64,000 nt of DNA from Mycobacterium colombiense (GTDB lineage Bacteria; Actinomycetota; Actinomycetes; Mycobacteriales; Mycobacteriaceae), in the NCBI RefSeq assembly GCF_001665835.1, contig NZ_LZSX01000079.1, positions 1 through 64,000 on the forward strand. The letters run 5' to 3'. The position numbers were made by a program, and so were the translations under genes. Below, in pieces: positions 1 through 8,534 of the stretch. A model generated the notes under the pieces. The model searched no databases. It was given only the letters and a program-made list of their open reading frames with translations, and was not told the DNA's origin. How positions within the stretch are numbered: the first letter of the stretch is position 1; each line of letters opens with the position of its first letter.

Positions 1-929
1 TCGGCGCCGGTCGGTGCGATCAGCGGCACCAGCCGCGCCGCGGCGGCCAGCTGCGCGACCACCTCGGCCGGGATGAGCCCTTCCACCCCGGGCGACACGG
101 CCGGCGTGGACCCGCGGCCCTCGACACTGGCCTGCTCCGCGATCACATGAATCACCACATTGCCCCTGACCGCGCTCGGTGCCGCCGCAACGCAGTCAGC
201 CCGCCCGCAGCCGCACACCAACCGCTCGCCCCCGGCGGCCAACGCCCCCAACGCATCCGCGCGCCGCTGTGTGACGGTGCGCGGATCGGCCTCACACACC
301 GTGGCGGCCAACGCATCAAGCCGCCGATCCAACGCCTGGCCGTCGGCGCCCACGACGCTTCCGCTCAGATACGCCATCCCCGACTCATTGGCCAGCACAT
401 CCACATAGCGATCACGCAGTGCGTCCTTGGCCCGGCGCACCGCATCGGCATCCACCGACGCCACCACCCGGTCCACCGCGGCGGCCAGCCCACCCCGGGT
501 CAGCGACGGGCGCCGCGACAGCAACACCGCCAACCGGGCATCCACCCGGGCCAGCACCGCGGCATCGGTGATCAAGTCGGTGCGAAACACGATCGTCTGA
601 AACGACCGGTAATCGATGAGGCCGGCCCGAAAGGCCTTGCCGACCTGCGGCAGTCGGTCGCGCATCGCCATCGCATAGCGCAGATAGCTGTGCCCCATCG
701 CGACGCTGCACCCCAACGCCGCACCCAACTGCGCGGCCACCGCATCCCACGCATCCGCCGACCAGTCCGCCCGCTCCCCCGACTCCCGACAACGCAACAC
801 CAACAACTCACCGGCGGCCACCAGCCGCTCAGCGGCCGCGCGCGCCTCCGCGCGCCCCGCCTCGCGCACCCGATCCAGCAGCACGGCCGAGTCGGGCGTC
901 GGACGGGAGGCATACCACCACTCGAACAT
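1..929 (-). CDS. DUF222 / 13E12-repeat family protein, 5' part (runs off window)
   Basis: This frame is open from the ATG at 929 to the window edge, giving about 309 residues of a protein whose 3' end lies outside. It begins MFEWWYASRPTPDSAVLLDRV and contains the Ala/Arg-rich helical DUF222 core (ERLVAAGELLVLRCRESGE) and the RRADALGALA...CGCGRADC stretch that typifies mycobacterial 13E12-repeat proteins. Full-length members usually run about 400-500 aa and often carry a C-terminal HNH nuclease motif, which cannot be checked here. Function in the family is not established; a DNA-damage-linked role is inferred from the perfect SOS box over the start. A CATAAT -10 ends 7 nt before the ATG, so the mRNA is probably leaderless. 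The family call is fairly sure; the biochemical role is unknown. Confidence 0.82.
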   Translation of the reverse strand, partial: MFEWWYASRPTPDSAVLLDRVREAGRAEARAAAERLVAAGELLVLRCRESGERADWSADAWDAVAAQLGAALGCSVAMGHSYLRYAMAMRDRLPQVGKAFRAGLIDYRSFQTIVFRTDLITDAAVLARVDARLAVLLSRRPSLTRGGLAAAVDRVVASVDADAVRRAKDALRDRYVDVLANESGMAYLSGSVVGADGQALDRRLDALAATVCEADPRTVTQRRADALGALAAGGERLVCGCGRADCVAAAPSAVRGNVVIHVIAEQASVEGRGSTPAVSPGVEGLIPAEVVAQLAAAARLVPLIAPTGA

Positions 930-937
930 ACGTTCGA
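922..937. promoter_or_regulatory. LexA SOS box overlapping the DUF222 gene start
   Basis: TCGAACATACGTTCGA is a perfect inverted repeat that matches the mycobacterial LexA consensus TCGAAC-N4-GTTCGA in all twelve specified bases. It covers the ATG (927-929) and touches the CATAAT -10 (937-942) of the minus-strand gene, so bound LexA would cover its transcription start. The divergent SDR gene begins 83 bp away and could also be affected. Confidence 0.85.
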
Positions 938-1007
938 TTATGCCACCAGGCTCCGACATTGACTGCCAGCGCGGCTGAAGAACGGCCCTAGCTGCGCAGA
1001 CGGGGCC

Positions 1008-1013
1008 TATCCT
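1008..1013 (+). promoter_or_regulatory. -10 element, probable leaderless promoter of the SDR gene at 1020
   Basis: TATCCT (TANNNT class) ends 6 nt before the ATG at 1020, the spacing expected when transcription starts at the A of the start codon. No convincing -35 is visible, as is common in mycobacteria. Confidence 0.5.
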
Positions 1014-1019
1014 TCCCTC

Positions 1020-1865
1020 ATGACGTCGAGCCTGTCGGGCAAGGTCGCATTCATCACCGGCGGTGCTTCGGGCATCGGCGCCGCGCTGGCCACCAGGTTG
1101 GTCGAGGGCGGCGCGGAGGTCTGGCTCGCCGATCGCCAACTGGCCGCTGCGCAGGAACTGGCGCAACGCCTCAGCAACGGCGGTACGAAGGCCCACGCGA
1201 TCGAACTCGATGTCCGCGACTACCCCGCGTTCGAGGGCGCGGTCGCCGAGGCGGTGCAGACATCCGGCCGCATCGACTACCTGTTCAACAACGCCGGCAT
1301 CGGCGTCGGCGGCGAGGTCGATTCGTACAGCCTCGACGACTGGAACGACGTATTGGCGGTGAACCTGCACGGCGTGGTGCACGGCATCCAGGCGGTGTAT
1401 CCGATCATGATCCGGCAGCGCTCCGGCCACATCGTGAACACGGCGTCGATGGCGGGCCTGCTCGCCGGTCCCGGCACCGCCAGCTACACCGCCTCCAAGC
1501 ACGCCGTCGTCGCGCTGTCGAAGGCGTTGCGGCTGGAGGCCGAACGCCACAACGTGAAGGTGTCGGTGCTGTGTCCCGGCGCGATCCGGACCCCCATCCT
1601 CACCGGCGGCACGTACGGCCGGATGACCAATACCGGCGCCAGCGACGAGGACATCCTCAAATCCTGGGAACCGACGCGGCCGATGGCACCCGACAAATTC
1701 GCCGCCCGGGTGCTTCGTGCCGTGCTGCGTGACAAAGCGATCATCATCGTGCCGGCGTGGTGGAAGGCGCTGTGGTACCTGGAGCGCCTCTCGCCGACGA
1801 TTTCGATGCAGGTGGGACGACTAGTGCTCAAGCGATTACGCGAAATACCCTCCCACGCAACGTGA
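1020..1865 (+). CDS. Short-chain dehydrogenase/reductase (SDR)
   Basis: A 281-aa classical SDR. The Rossmann cofactor motif TGGASGIG lies near residues 14-21, the NNAG motif near residue 90, and the catalytic Ser (NTASMAG) and YTASK pair near 142-159, followed by the usual PG motif (CPGAIRTPI). The family reversibly oxidises hydroxyl groups or reduces ketones with NAD(P); the substrate cannot be predicted. The protein is slightly longer than the 250-aa norm, with a basic amphipathic C-terminal tail (RLVLKRLREI) that could associate with membrane. The gene stands alone, divergent from the SOS-boxed DUF222 gene, with a -10 directly before the ATG. Family call secure, role open. Confidence 0.9.
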   Translation: MTSSLSGKVAFITGGASGIGAALATRLVEGGAEVWLADRQLAAAQELAQRLSNGGTKAHAIELDVRDYPAFEGAVAEAVQTSGRIDYLFNNAGIGVGGEVDSYSLDDWNDVLAVNLHGVVHGIQAVYPIMIRQRSGHIVNTASMAGLLAGPGTASYTASKHAVVALSKALRLEAERHNVKVSVLCPGAIRTPILTGGTYGRMTNTGASDEDILKSWEPTRPMAPDKFAARVLRAVLRDKAIIIVPAWWKALWYLERLSPTISMQVGRLVLKRLREIPSHAT

Positions 1866-1881
1866 TCCGCTGCTTCACCGC

Positions 1882-2259
1882 TCAAGATTCAGCCGACATC
1901 CAGCGATCAAGGCGAGCCTGCATGGCGAGCCAGTTCCGGCAGTTTTGTCGCAACTGCTGCGCCATCCGTCGGTCCTCCTCCGCGAACCTGCGGTGCTCAG
2001 CCGCGTGGGCCCGCAAAAACGCGCCTCGACGTCCACCGCGGTCAGCCGCGTCTTCGAAGGCCTGCGCGGTTCGATCCTGACTATCTGCCGATAACGCCAA
2101 ACTTTCGGCTGCCGCCTGCACGCTGTTTGCTGCGAGTCGCCTTGCCGCCTCGGCAGCTTGGCGCGCCTGCTCTGCCCGCTGCCCGGCGATCACCGCTTGC
2201 GCCACGGCCTGCAGTTGCTCGCTGGATTCCAGCTCGCCGTCGCTCACCGACTGCACCAT
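1882..2259 (-). CDS. Small conserved-looking helical protein, function unknown
   Basis: A 125-aa protein if the ATG at 2259 (MVQSVSDGELESSEQLQAV) is used. The frame stays open upstream to 2445, but that extension is Arg/Cys-rich and looks non-coding. The sequence is Ala/Gln/Arg-rich with heptad-like runs (AEQARQAAEAARRLAANS; HAAEHRRFAEEDRRMAQQL) that predict long helices or a coiled coil. No signal peptide, membrane span or catalytic motif is visible. It converges on the SDR gene with a 16-bp gap. I do not recognise the family. The composition and clean start favour a real gene, with some risk that it is not one. Confidence 0.55.
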   Translation of the reverse strand: MVQSVSDGELESSEQLQAVAQAVIAGQRAEQARQAAEAARRLAANSVQAAAESLALSADSQDRTAQAFEDAADRGGRRGAFLRAHAAEHRRFAEEDRRMAQQLRQNCRNWLAMQARLDRWMSAES

Positions 2260-2558
2260 CAGCACGACCCCCGTCCTCGCCGCAGGATTGACCACTCCGG
2301 CTCGCCTCAAACCGGCTCGCCAACACCGCTCCTGAAAGCACGCTGAGAACCGGCAGCGGCGCCGTTTGCGCAGCAGAACGCCGGGTACACAGCCGTTGCG
2401 CTTCGGTCGCGACGCGTAGTCGGGGCCTTCTCGGTTGAAAGACACAGCTGGGCGCTTCCAGTTTTCTGGGCGGGCTTTGGCGACCGTTACTGCAGCGACA
2501 GTGTCGGGTCCGAAGCCTGCCAGACCGTGTTCCTTCCAACGCGAAGGCGAGGTGGCTT
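2260..2558. other. Intergenic stretch with no supported gene
   Basis: Both strands were read. The frames that cross this stretch have composition unlike coding mycobacterial sequence and no good ribosome binding site. It may hold the promoters for the small helical gene to its left and for the plus-strand operon to its right, but no clear -10/-35 pair was identified. Confidence 0.4.
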
Positions 2559-2693
2559 ATGGGCATGACGTCGGCGGATCCGGTCGGCGCGCAATCCCCA
2601 GACATCCGCGGCGCATTCCTTCGGACACTCGGTGTCTTCCGTGCGCTCACGGCGGCGAACCAGTTCATCAACCACGCCACACCGGGCCGGTAA
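2559..2693 (+). CDS. Possible 44-aa small ORF ahead of the oxidoreductase operon
   Basis: An ATG at 2559 follows GAGGTGGCTT, a usable ribosome binding site, and opens a short frame (MGMTSADPVGAQ...RGAFLRTLGVFRALTAANQ) ending at TAA 2691-2693, 42 nt before the membrane-protein gene. The central part could form an amphipathic helix. It could be a small leader protein or a chance ORF in GC-rich DNA. No family is recognised. Confidence 0.25.
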   Translation: MGMTSADPVGAQSPDIRGAFLRTLGVFRALTAANQFINHATPGR

Positions 2694-2735
2694 TCATCCC
2701 GGCCCGGCACGAGCGCGAGCGAGAAAGGGATGCAC

Positions 2736-3242
2736 ATGTTGTTGCTGGGCAACGGCGGACGGTTGAAAGGCCGCACCGCCGGCAGCGACGGACTCGGCGA
2801 GGTCCAACATCTGGCCGGGCGAGCGCTGTACGACGTCGCGCACGGCCGATTCGAACGCTCGCTGTCCGGGCTGACCGCCGTCGCGGCTCTGGTCACGACG
2901 GCCGAAATCTACTTCGAGCACTACAAAGCCAGCTTCGGCAACAAATGGATGTGGAGCCCCATCGTGGTGACCCCGCCGGTGGTCGTCGCCGGAATCGGTG
3001 GGGTGTTCTCGAAGCGCTGGGCCAAACTCTGGCTGCCCATCACCGCGGGCATCTACACGGCCAACGGACTGATGGGCGAATACCTGCACGCCCGAGGGGT
3101 CGCGCGCAAGCCGGGCGGGTGGAAGAACGCGTCGTACAACGTGCCGATGGGGCCGCCGATCGCGGCGCCGGGATTGATGTGCATGGTCGGCGGGATGGGG
3201 TTGCTGGCGTCGATCCTGCGCCGCGAACGGTTCCGCGGATAG
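2736..3242 (+). CDS. Multi-span membrane protein, first strong gene of the sugar-oxidation operon
   Basis: A 168-aa protein from the ATG at 2736, which has AAAGGG at good spacing; an ATG six bases upstream (2730) abuts that site and is less likely. About four hydrophobic segments are visible (GLTAVAALVTTAEIYF; WSPIVVTPPVVVAGIGGVF; LWLPITAGIYTANGLMG; GLMCMVGGMGLLASIL). It sits 18 bp before the gluconate-dehydrogenase-subunit-3-like gene and its GMC partner, so the inferred role is membrane anchor or electron-transfer partner for that flavoenzyme. No haem-binding or Cys motif is evident. The location inference is reasonable; the biochemical role is unknown. Confidence 0.75.
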   Translation: MLLLGNGGRLKGRTAGSDGLGEVQHLAGRALYDVAHGRFERSLSGLTAVAALVTTAEIYFEHYKASFGNKWMWSPIVVTPPVVVAGIGGVFSKRWAKLWLPITAGIYTANGLMGEYLHARGVARKPGGWKNASYNVPMGPPIAAPGLMCMVGGMGLLASILRRERFRG

Positions 3243-3260
3243 GGGGCTGGGATTTCTGAG

Positions 3261-4007
3261 ATGGCCAACACCTCACGCCCCGACCACCTGCCCAACCTGC
3301 GCCCCGACGGCAAGCCGCCGCACCCGTCCTGGCTGCCCAAGCAACGCCGCGGTGTCACGCCGCAGATGATCGGGCGCTATCCCGATTACGACGTGCTGGA
3401 AACCGCCGACAAGTGGGACGAGGCCACCCGGAAGGTGGTGCTGGCCCGGCTCGAACCGCCCGGCCCCTTACGGTTTTTCACACCCGAAGAGGAGCCGTGC
3501 CTGCGCGCGTTCTGCGACACGGTGCTGGCGCAGGACGTCGACCCGCGGGTTCCGGTGGCCGAGTCGGTCGACTCCAAGCTCGCCGACGGGCGCCTCGACG
3601 GCTACCAGTACGCCGATATGCCCGACGACCGCGACACCTGGCGGCTGGTGCTGCGCGGGCTCGACGAGACGGCGTCGACCCACTACGGCGCACCCTCATT
3701 CGCCGACGCCGATATCGCCACCCGCGAGGCGATCGTCGACAAGTTCTCGCGGGCCGAACTGCAGGGCGGAGCGTGGGAGAGCCTGAACGTCAAGCGAGCG
3801 TGGTCGGTGTGCATGCGAGCGACCTTGTCCGGCTTCTACTCCCACCCATGGGCGTGGAACGAGATCGGGTTCGGCGGCCCGGCCTACCCGCGCGGTTTCA
3901 TGCGCCTCGGTGGTGCCACCGGCCCGGCCGCCGCGCGCGAACCGTACGAGACCCGCGGCGCCACAGACGAGGATCCGGTGCAAATCGTGAACAACGGGGA
4001 GTTGTGA
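3261..4007 (+). CDS. Gluconate 2-dehydrogenase subunit 3-like protein
   Basis: A 248-aa soluble protein. The central region (FTPEEEPCLRAFCDTVLAQD...) matches the pattern of the Gluconate_2-dh3 family, the small subunit that accompanies GMC-type membrane dehydrogenases of sugars and sugar acids. Family members often carry a twin-arginine signal, but none is visible here, suggesting a cytoplasmic complex. The stop codon overlaps the next ATG (TGATG at 4005-4009), so it is translationally coupled to the GMC flavoprotein, its expected partner. The N-terminal 80 residues are Pro-rich and charged. Family call is good; the substrate is unknown. Confidence 0.75.
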   Translation: MANTSRPDHLPNLRPDGKPPHPSWLPKQRRGVTPQMIGRYPDYDVLETADKWDEATRKVVLARLEPPGPLRFFTPEEEPCLRAFCDTVLAQDVDPRVPVAESVDSKLADGRLDGYQYADMPDDRDTWRLVLRGLDETASTHYGAPSFADADIATREAIVDKFSRAELQGGAWESLNVKRAWSVCMRATLSGFYSHPWAWNEIGFGGPAYPRGFMRLGGATGPAAAREPYETRGATDEDPVQIVNNGEL

Positions 4008-5704
4008 TGGGCGACTTCTTGCGGGGCCTGTTCAAGGGAGCGGTCGAACCCAAGGACAACGATTCGCGATTCCTGCTCGACGTCCACACGCGCGACCTGC
4101 CCGGCGAGAAGACCATGCGCCGCTACGCCGACGACGACGAGGTCGATCTGGTGGTAGTTGGCGCCGGGGCCGGCGGTTCGGTGCTGGCGCAGCGGCTGGC
4201 CCGCCAGGGCTGGCGGGTCGTGATCCTCGAGGCCGGCCCGTTCTGGCATCCCGACGAGGATTGGGTGTCCGACGAGGCCGGCTCGCATGCGTTGTACTGG
4301 ACCCAGAAACGCATCCTCGGCGGTGACGACCCAATCGAGCTGGGCAAGAACAACTCCGGGCGCGGGGTAGGCGGCTCCATGGTGCATTACGCCGGCTACA
4401 CCCCGCGGTTTCACCCCAGCGACTTCGAGACCTACACCCGGGATGGGGTCGGGGCGGACTGGCCCATTCGCTACGAGGACATCCGCCGCCATTACGAGCA
4501 GGTCGAGCTCGAGCTGCCGGTGGCCGGCCAGAACTGGCCCTGGGGCGATCCGCATCGGTATCCCTTTGCACCACACCCCATTTCGGGCGCGGCCGCCAAG
4601 ATCTGGCGGGGCGCGCTCAAGCTCGGCATCGAGATGCGGGTGGGGCCGGTCGGCATCGTCAACGGCACCTTCGGCAACCGCCCGCACTGCATCTACCGCG
4701 GCTACTGCCTGCAGGGTTGCAAGGTCAACGCCAAGGCCAGCCCGTACGTCACGCACCTCCCCGACGCGCTGGCCCACGCCGTGGAGATCCGCGCCAACTG
4801 CATGGCCTCGCGCGTCGAGCTCGACGAGAGCGGCGCGGCCAGGGGCGTGGTCTACTACGACGAGATCGGCGGCAAAGAGCGGCTGCAACGCGCCAAAGTG
4901 GTTGCCGTGGCGGGGTATTCGATCGAAACACCTCGCCTGCTGTTGAATTCGACCAGCGATCGCTTCCCGAACGGGTTGGGCAACAACGAGGATCAGGTCG
5001 GGCGCTACGTGATGGTGCAGGGCGCCACCCAGTCCGCGGGCCGCTGGTCCGAGGAGGTCCGGATGTACAAGGCGCCGCCCCCGGAGGTGACCTCCGAACA
5101 GTACTACGAGACCGACCTCTCGCGCGGATTCGCCCGCGGCTTCGCCATCCAGACCGTGTCGCCGATGCCGATCGGATGGGCCGAACACGTGCTGGCCGAA
5201 GGACATTGGGGCCGCGCCCTGCGCGAGTACATGCGCGACTACAACCACTGGGCGACCGTCGGGGTGCTCAACGAGCTTTTGCCGCTGCCGCAAAATCGGG
5301 TGACGCTGGCCGACGAGAAGGATCCGTACGGCATCCCGGTGGCCCGGTTCGACTACACGCTCTGCGACAACGACAAGGCCAACATGGCCTACTCCACCAA
5401 GGTGATCGGCGACATCCTGCACGCCGCCGACGCCCAGGACGTGCTCACCATCGAGCGGTTCGCCCACCTGATCGGCGGCGCCCGGATGGGCACCGGGCCG
5501 CAGAATTCCGTCGTCGACTCCGACCAACGCGTGTGGGGCGTGCCGAACCTGTTTCTCGCCGACGGCTCGGTGTGCCCGACACAGGGCTCGGCGAACCCCG
5601 CGCTGACCATCATGGCGCTGGCCTCGCGCCTCGCGGAACGGCTGGCCGGCGGAAAGATCGACACCACCGCCGGACGGAGGTCGGAGGCGGGAGCCCGTGG
5701 CTGA
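4007..5704 (+). CDS. GMC-family FAD-dependent oxidoreductase (gluconate/sugar dehydrogenase flavoprotein type)
   Basis: A 565-aa protein starting at the ATG that overlaps the previous stop. The N-terminal FAD-binding motif GAGAGGSVLAQRLA is near residue 51, followed by VVILEAGP. The second GMC signature region and the C-terminal block contain the conserved catalytic His (RFAHLIGGARMG) and Asn (GSANPALT). Length and layout fit membrane-associated GMC dehydrogenases that use a small subunit 3, which is encoded just upstream. The family oxidises primary or secondary alcohols and sugars, passing electrons to the respiratory chain or a carrier. A Cys-rich patch (GYCLQGCKVNAK) is typical of the sugar/alcohol branch. 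The substrate is inferred only from the GH15 neighbour. Confidence 0.88.
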   Translation: MGDFLRGLFKGAVEPKDNDSRFLLDVHTRDLPGEKTMRRYADDDEVDLVVVGAGAGGSVLAQRLARQGWRVVILEAGPFWHPDEDWVSDEAGSHALYWTQKRILGGDDPIELGKNNSGRGVGGSMVHYAGYTPRFHPSDFETYTRDGVGADWPIRYEDIRRHYEQVELELPVAGQNWPWGDPHRYPFAPHPISGAAAKIWRGALKLGIEMRVGPVGIVNGTFGNRPHCIYRGYCLQGCKVNAKASPYVTHLPDALAHAVEIRANCMASRVELDESGAARGVVYYDEIGGKERLQRAKVVAVAGYSIETPRLLLNSTSDRFPNGLGNNEDQVGRYVMVQGATQSAGRWSEEVRMYKAPPPEVTSEQYYETDLSRGFARGFAIQTVSPMPIGWAEHVLAEGHWGRALREYMRDYNHWATVGVLNELLPLPQNRVTLADEKDPYGIPVARFDYTLCDNDKANMAYSTKVIGDILHAADAQDVLTIERFAHLIGGARMGTGPQNSVVDSDQRVWGVPNLFLADGSVCPTQGSANPALTIMALASRLAERLAGGKIDTTAGRRSEAGARG

Positions 5705-7487
5705 CCAGACGATCGACGTCGAGACGATCTTCGCGCCGCGGGTGCTGCGCGAGTACGCGCTGCTCGCCGACGGCGAGCGCGGCGCGCTGGTCGGGCCGCA
5801 GGGCGACATCGCGTGGATGTGCGCGCCGCACTGGGACTCCGACGCCGTCTTCTCCAATCTCATTGGCGGCGGCGGTGTTTACGCGATCACCCCGATCGAC
5901 GTCCGGCACGTGTGGGGCGGTTATTACGAACCGGGCAGCCTGATCTGGCGCAACCGCTGGATCACCCGCGACAGCACCGTGGAATGCCGTGAGGCGCTGG
6001 CCTTTCCGGGCGACCGGGACCGGGTGGTGCTGCTGCGGCGGCTCACGGTGTGCCGCGGGACGGCGCGCGTACGCGTGCTGCTGGCCCCCGGCGCGGCGTT
6101 CGGCCGGCACGGCCTCGGCCAGCCGACCTCGGACGGCGGCGTGTGGAGCGGCCGGTCGGGCCGGTTACGCTGGCGCTGGCTGGCCGGCTGCGACGTACGC
6201 ACCCGCAAAGCCGCGCACGACAACAGCGAGCTGCTCAGCTGTGAGATCACCCTCGAGGAGGGCCGGCAACACGACCTGGTGCTGGAGCTGTCCGAACGGG
6301 CGCTGCCCGACCAACCCCCCGACCCCGACCTGGCCTGGGACGCCACCGAGGCCGCCTGGCAGCGCAGCGTGCCCCGGCTGAACTGCACCATCGCCCCCCG
6401 CGACGGAAGCCACTCCTACGCGGTGCTGCGCGGCCTGACCAGCAGCGGCGGCGGCATGGTGGCCGCCGCGACGATGAGCCTGCCCGAGCGCTCGCACACC
6501 AATCAGAACTACGACTACCGCTATGCCTGGATCAGAGACCAGGTGTACGCCGGCATGGCGGCCGCCGCGGTGGGCACGACCGAATTACTGGACCGCGCCG
6601 TCGAATTCGTCGGCGCCCGGCTGCTCGAGGACGGCCCGAACCTCAAACCCGCCTACACCGTCACCGGCGACGCGGTGCCCGCCGAAGAAGCGCTCGACCT
6701 GCCCGGCTATCCCGGCGGCACCGACAAGATCGGCAACTGGGTCAACCAGCAATTCCAGCTCGACGTGTTCGGCGAGGCGCTGCAGCTGCTGGCCAAGGCG
6801 GGCACCGCGGACCGGCTCGACGCCGACGGTTGGCGCGCCGCGCAGGCGGCCATCAGGGCCATCGAAAAGCGTTGGCGCGAACCGGATGCCGGGGTCTGGG
6901 AGGTCGACGACGAGCACTGGTCGCAGTCCCGCCTGGCCTGTGTGGCCGGCTTGCGGGCCATCGCCAAGCTGGCCGGCGCGGGTCCGGAGGTGGCCGCGTG
7001 CACTTCGCTGGCCGATGCGATCCTGGCGGACACGGCGTCGAGCAGCCTGCACCCGCACGGCTATTGGCAGCGCAGCCCGCGGCTGACCGGGGTCGACGCT
7101 TCGCTGCTGCTGCCGCCCGTGCGCGGCGCCGTGCCCGCCGACGACCCGCGCACCCGGGCCACCCTGGACGCCGTTCGCCGGGAACTCACCGACGACGGGT
7201 TCGTCTACCGCTTCCGGCACGACGAGCGCGACCTCGGTGACGCCGAGGGCGCCTTCCTGCTCTGCGGGTTCATGATGGCGCTGGCCGAAGACCAACTGGG
7301 CCATGGCCATTGCGCGATGCGCTGGTTCGAACGCAACCGCGCCGCGTGCGGCCCGCCGGGGCTGTTCTGTGAGGAGTATGACGTGCGGCAGCGTCAGCTC
7401 CGCGGCAACCTGCCCCAGGCGTTCGCGCACGCGCTGATGCTCGAATGCACGGCCATCCTCACCGACGACGACACCCACCATGACTGA
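5697..7487 (+). CDS. Glycoside hydrolase family 15 (glucoamylase/trehalase-like)
   Basis: A 596-aa protein with a GTG start that overlaps the GMC gene by 8 nt. The N-terminal beta domain begins GERGALVGPQGDIAWMC. The (alpha/alpha)6 barrel has the GH15 signatures NYDYRYAWIRDQ, LPGYPGG...GNWVNQQFQLDVFGEAL, and the C-terminal CEEYD...GNLPQAFAHAL carrying the presumed general-base Glu. The family releases glucose from alpha-glucosides; in mycobacteria a GH15 enzyme is reported to be a trehalase, so trehalose or an alpha-glucan is a plausible substrate. No signal peptide is seen, so it is probably cytoplasmic. Coupling to a GMC dehydrogenase suggests that the released sugar is then oxidised. Confidence 0.9.
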   Translation: MADQTIDVETIFAPRVLREYALLADGERGALVGPQGDIAWMCAPHWDSDAVFSNLIGGGGVYAITPIDVRHVWGGYYEPGSLIWRNRWITRDSTVECREALAFPGDRDRVVLLRRLTVCRGTARVRVLLAPGAAFGRHGLGQPTSDGGVWSGRSGRLRWRWLAGCDVRTRKAAHDNSELLSCEITLEEGRQHDLVLELSERALPDQPPDPDLAWDATEAAWQRSVPRLNCTIAPRDGSHSYAVLRGLTSSGGGMVAAATMSLPERSHTNQNYDYRYAWIRDQVYAGMAAAAVGTTELLDRAVEFVGARLLEDGPNLKPAYTVTGDAVPAEEALDLPGYPGGTDKIGNWVNQQFQLDVFGEALQLLAKAGTADRLDADGWRAAQAAIRAIEKRWREPDAGVWEVDDEHWSQSRLACVAGLRAIAKLAGAGPEVAACTSLADAILADTASSSLHPHGYWQRSPRLTGVDASLLLPPVRGAVPADDPRTRATLDAVRRELTDDGFVYRFRHDERDLGDAEGAFLLCGFMMALAEDQLGHGHCAMRWFERNRAACGPPGLFCEEYDVRQRQLRGNLPQAFAHALMLECTAILTDDDTHHD

Positions 7488-7517
7488 CTACCGGACCGAG
7501 CGAGAGGCAGTTCTGCG

Positions 7518-8534
7518 ATGACACAGACCGTGGTGATCACCGGAGCCAGCGCGGGCATCGGCCGCGCCACCGCCCAGCAGTTCGGCCGGCGCGGCGCCAA
7601 CGTCGTCCTGCTCGCCCGCGGCGCCGCGGGACTCGACGGGGCCGCGCGTGATGTCGAGGCCGGCGGCGGCAAGGCGCTCGCCATCCCTACCGACGTGGCC
7701 GACCACTCGGCCGTCGTCGCCGCCGCCGACGAGGCCGAGGCCGCCTTCGGCCCGATCGACGTCTGGGTCAACGTCGCGTTCACGTCGGTGTTCGCGCCCT
7801 TCACCGAGATCAGCGCCGAGGAGTTCAAACGCGTGACCGAGGTGTCCTACCTCGGGTATGTGCACGGCACCATGGCGGCGCTGGCCAAGATGCGCCCCCG
7901 CAACCGCGGCACCATCGTGCAGGTGGGTTCGGCGCTCAGCCAGCGATCCATCCCACTGCAGTCGGCCTATTGCGGCGCCAAGCACGCCGTCAACGGGTTC
8001 ACCGAATCGGTGCGCTGCGAGCTGTTTCACGAGGGCTCGAAGGTGCGGATCACCGTCGTGCAGATGCCCGCCGTCAACACGCCGCAATTCTCCTGGGTGC
8101 TGTCCCGGCTGCCCCGCCATCCCCAGCCGGTGCCGCCGATCTACCAGCCCGAGGTCGCCGCCCGCGGCGTCCTGTACGCCGCCGATCATCCAGGGCGAAA
8201 ACAATTCTGGGTCGGCGATTCCACCATGGTGACCCTGCTGGGCCAGAAGTTCGTCGCGCCGCTGCTGGACCGCTATCTGGGCCGCACCGGATACGACTCC
8301 CAGCAGACCAAGGAACACGTCAGCCGCGACCGGCCCAACAACCTCTGGCAGCCGCTGGACCAGGAGCCGGGCACCGACCACGGCCCGCGCGGCCAGTTCG
8401 ACGACCAGTCGCACACCCGCAGCCCGCAACTGTGGGCGTCCCAACACCGGATCGTCAGCGGCACCGGCGCGCTGAGTGCCGCCGGCGTGGGCGCCTGGCT
8501 CGCGGCCCGGGCGGGCCGCCGGTGGGCACGATGA
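7518..8534 (+). CDS. SDR oxidoreductase with C-terminal hydrophobic tail
   Basis: A 338-aa SDR. The cofactor motif TGASAGIG is at residues 8-15. The usual NNAG is replaced by VNVAF, and the catalytic region reads VGSALS...YCGAKHA, so the Ser/Tyr/Lys triad is intact. The C-terminal extension beyond about residue 250 is charged and ends in a short hydrophobic Ala/Gly segment (ALSAAGVGAWLAARAG) that could be a membrane tail. The gene follows the GH15 gene by 30 bp, and its stop overlaps the start of the enolase-superfamily gene (ATGA). It probably acts on a carbonyl or hydroxyl intermediate of the same route. Family certain, substrate unknown. Confidence 0.87.
   Translation: MTQTVVITGASAGIGRATAQQFGRRGANVVLLARGAAGLDGAARDVEAGGGKALAIPTDVADHSAVVAAADEAEAAFGPIDVWVNVAFTSVFAPFTEISAEEFKRVTEVSYLGYVHGTMAALAKMRPRNRGTIVQVGSALSQRSIPLQSAYCGAKHAVNGFTESVRCELFHEGSKVRITVVQMPAVNTPQFSWVLSRLPRHPQPVPPIYQPEVAARGVLYAADHPGRKQFWVGDSTMVTLLGQKFVAPLLDRYLGRTGYDSQQTKEHVSRDRPNNLWQPLDQEPGTDHGPRGQFDDQSHTRSPQLWASQHRIVSGTGALSAAGVGAWLAARAGRRWAR

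Noticed and set aside
147..962. Long plus-strand frame opposite the DUF222 gene
   Set aside because: His/Pro/Arg-rich product with no family pattern; it is the antisense of the real minus-strand gene, whose coding signal is clear.
2081..2896. 271-codon minus-strand frame
   Set aside because: Ser/Arg-rich product overlapping two better-supported genes; no start signal.
3884..5863. 659-codon minus-strand frame opposite the GMC gene
   Set aside because: Antisense artefact of GC-rich codon use; the plus strand encodes complete GMC motifs.
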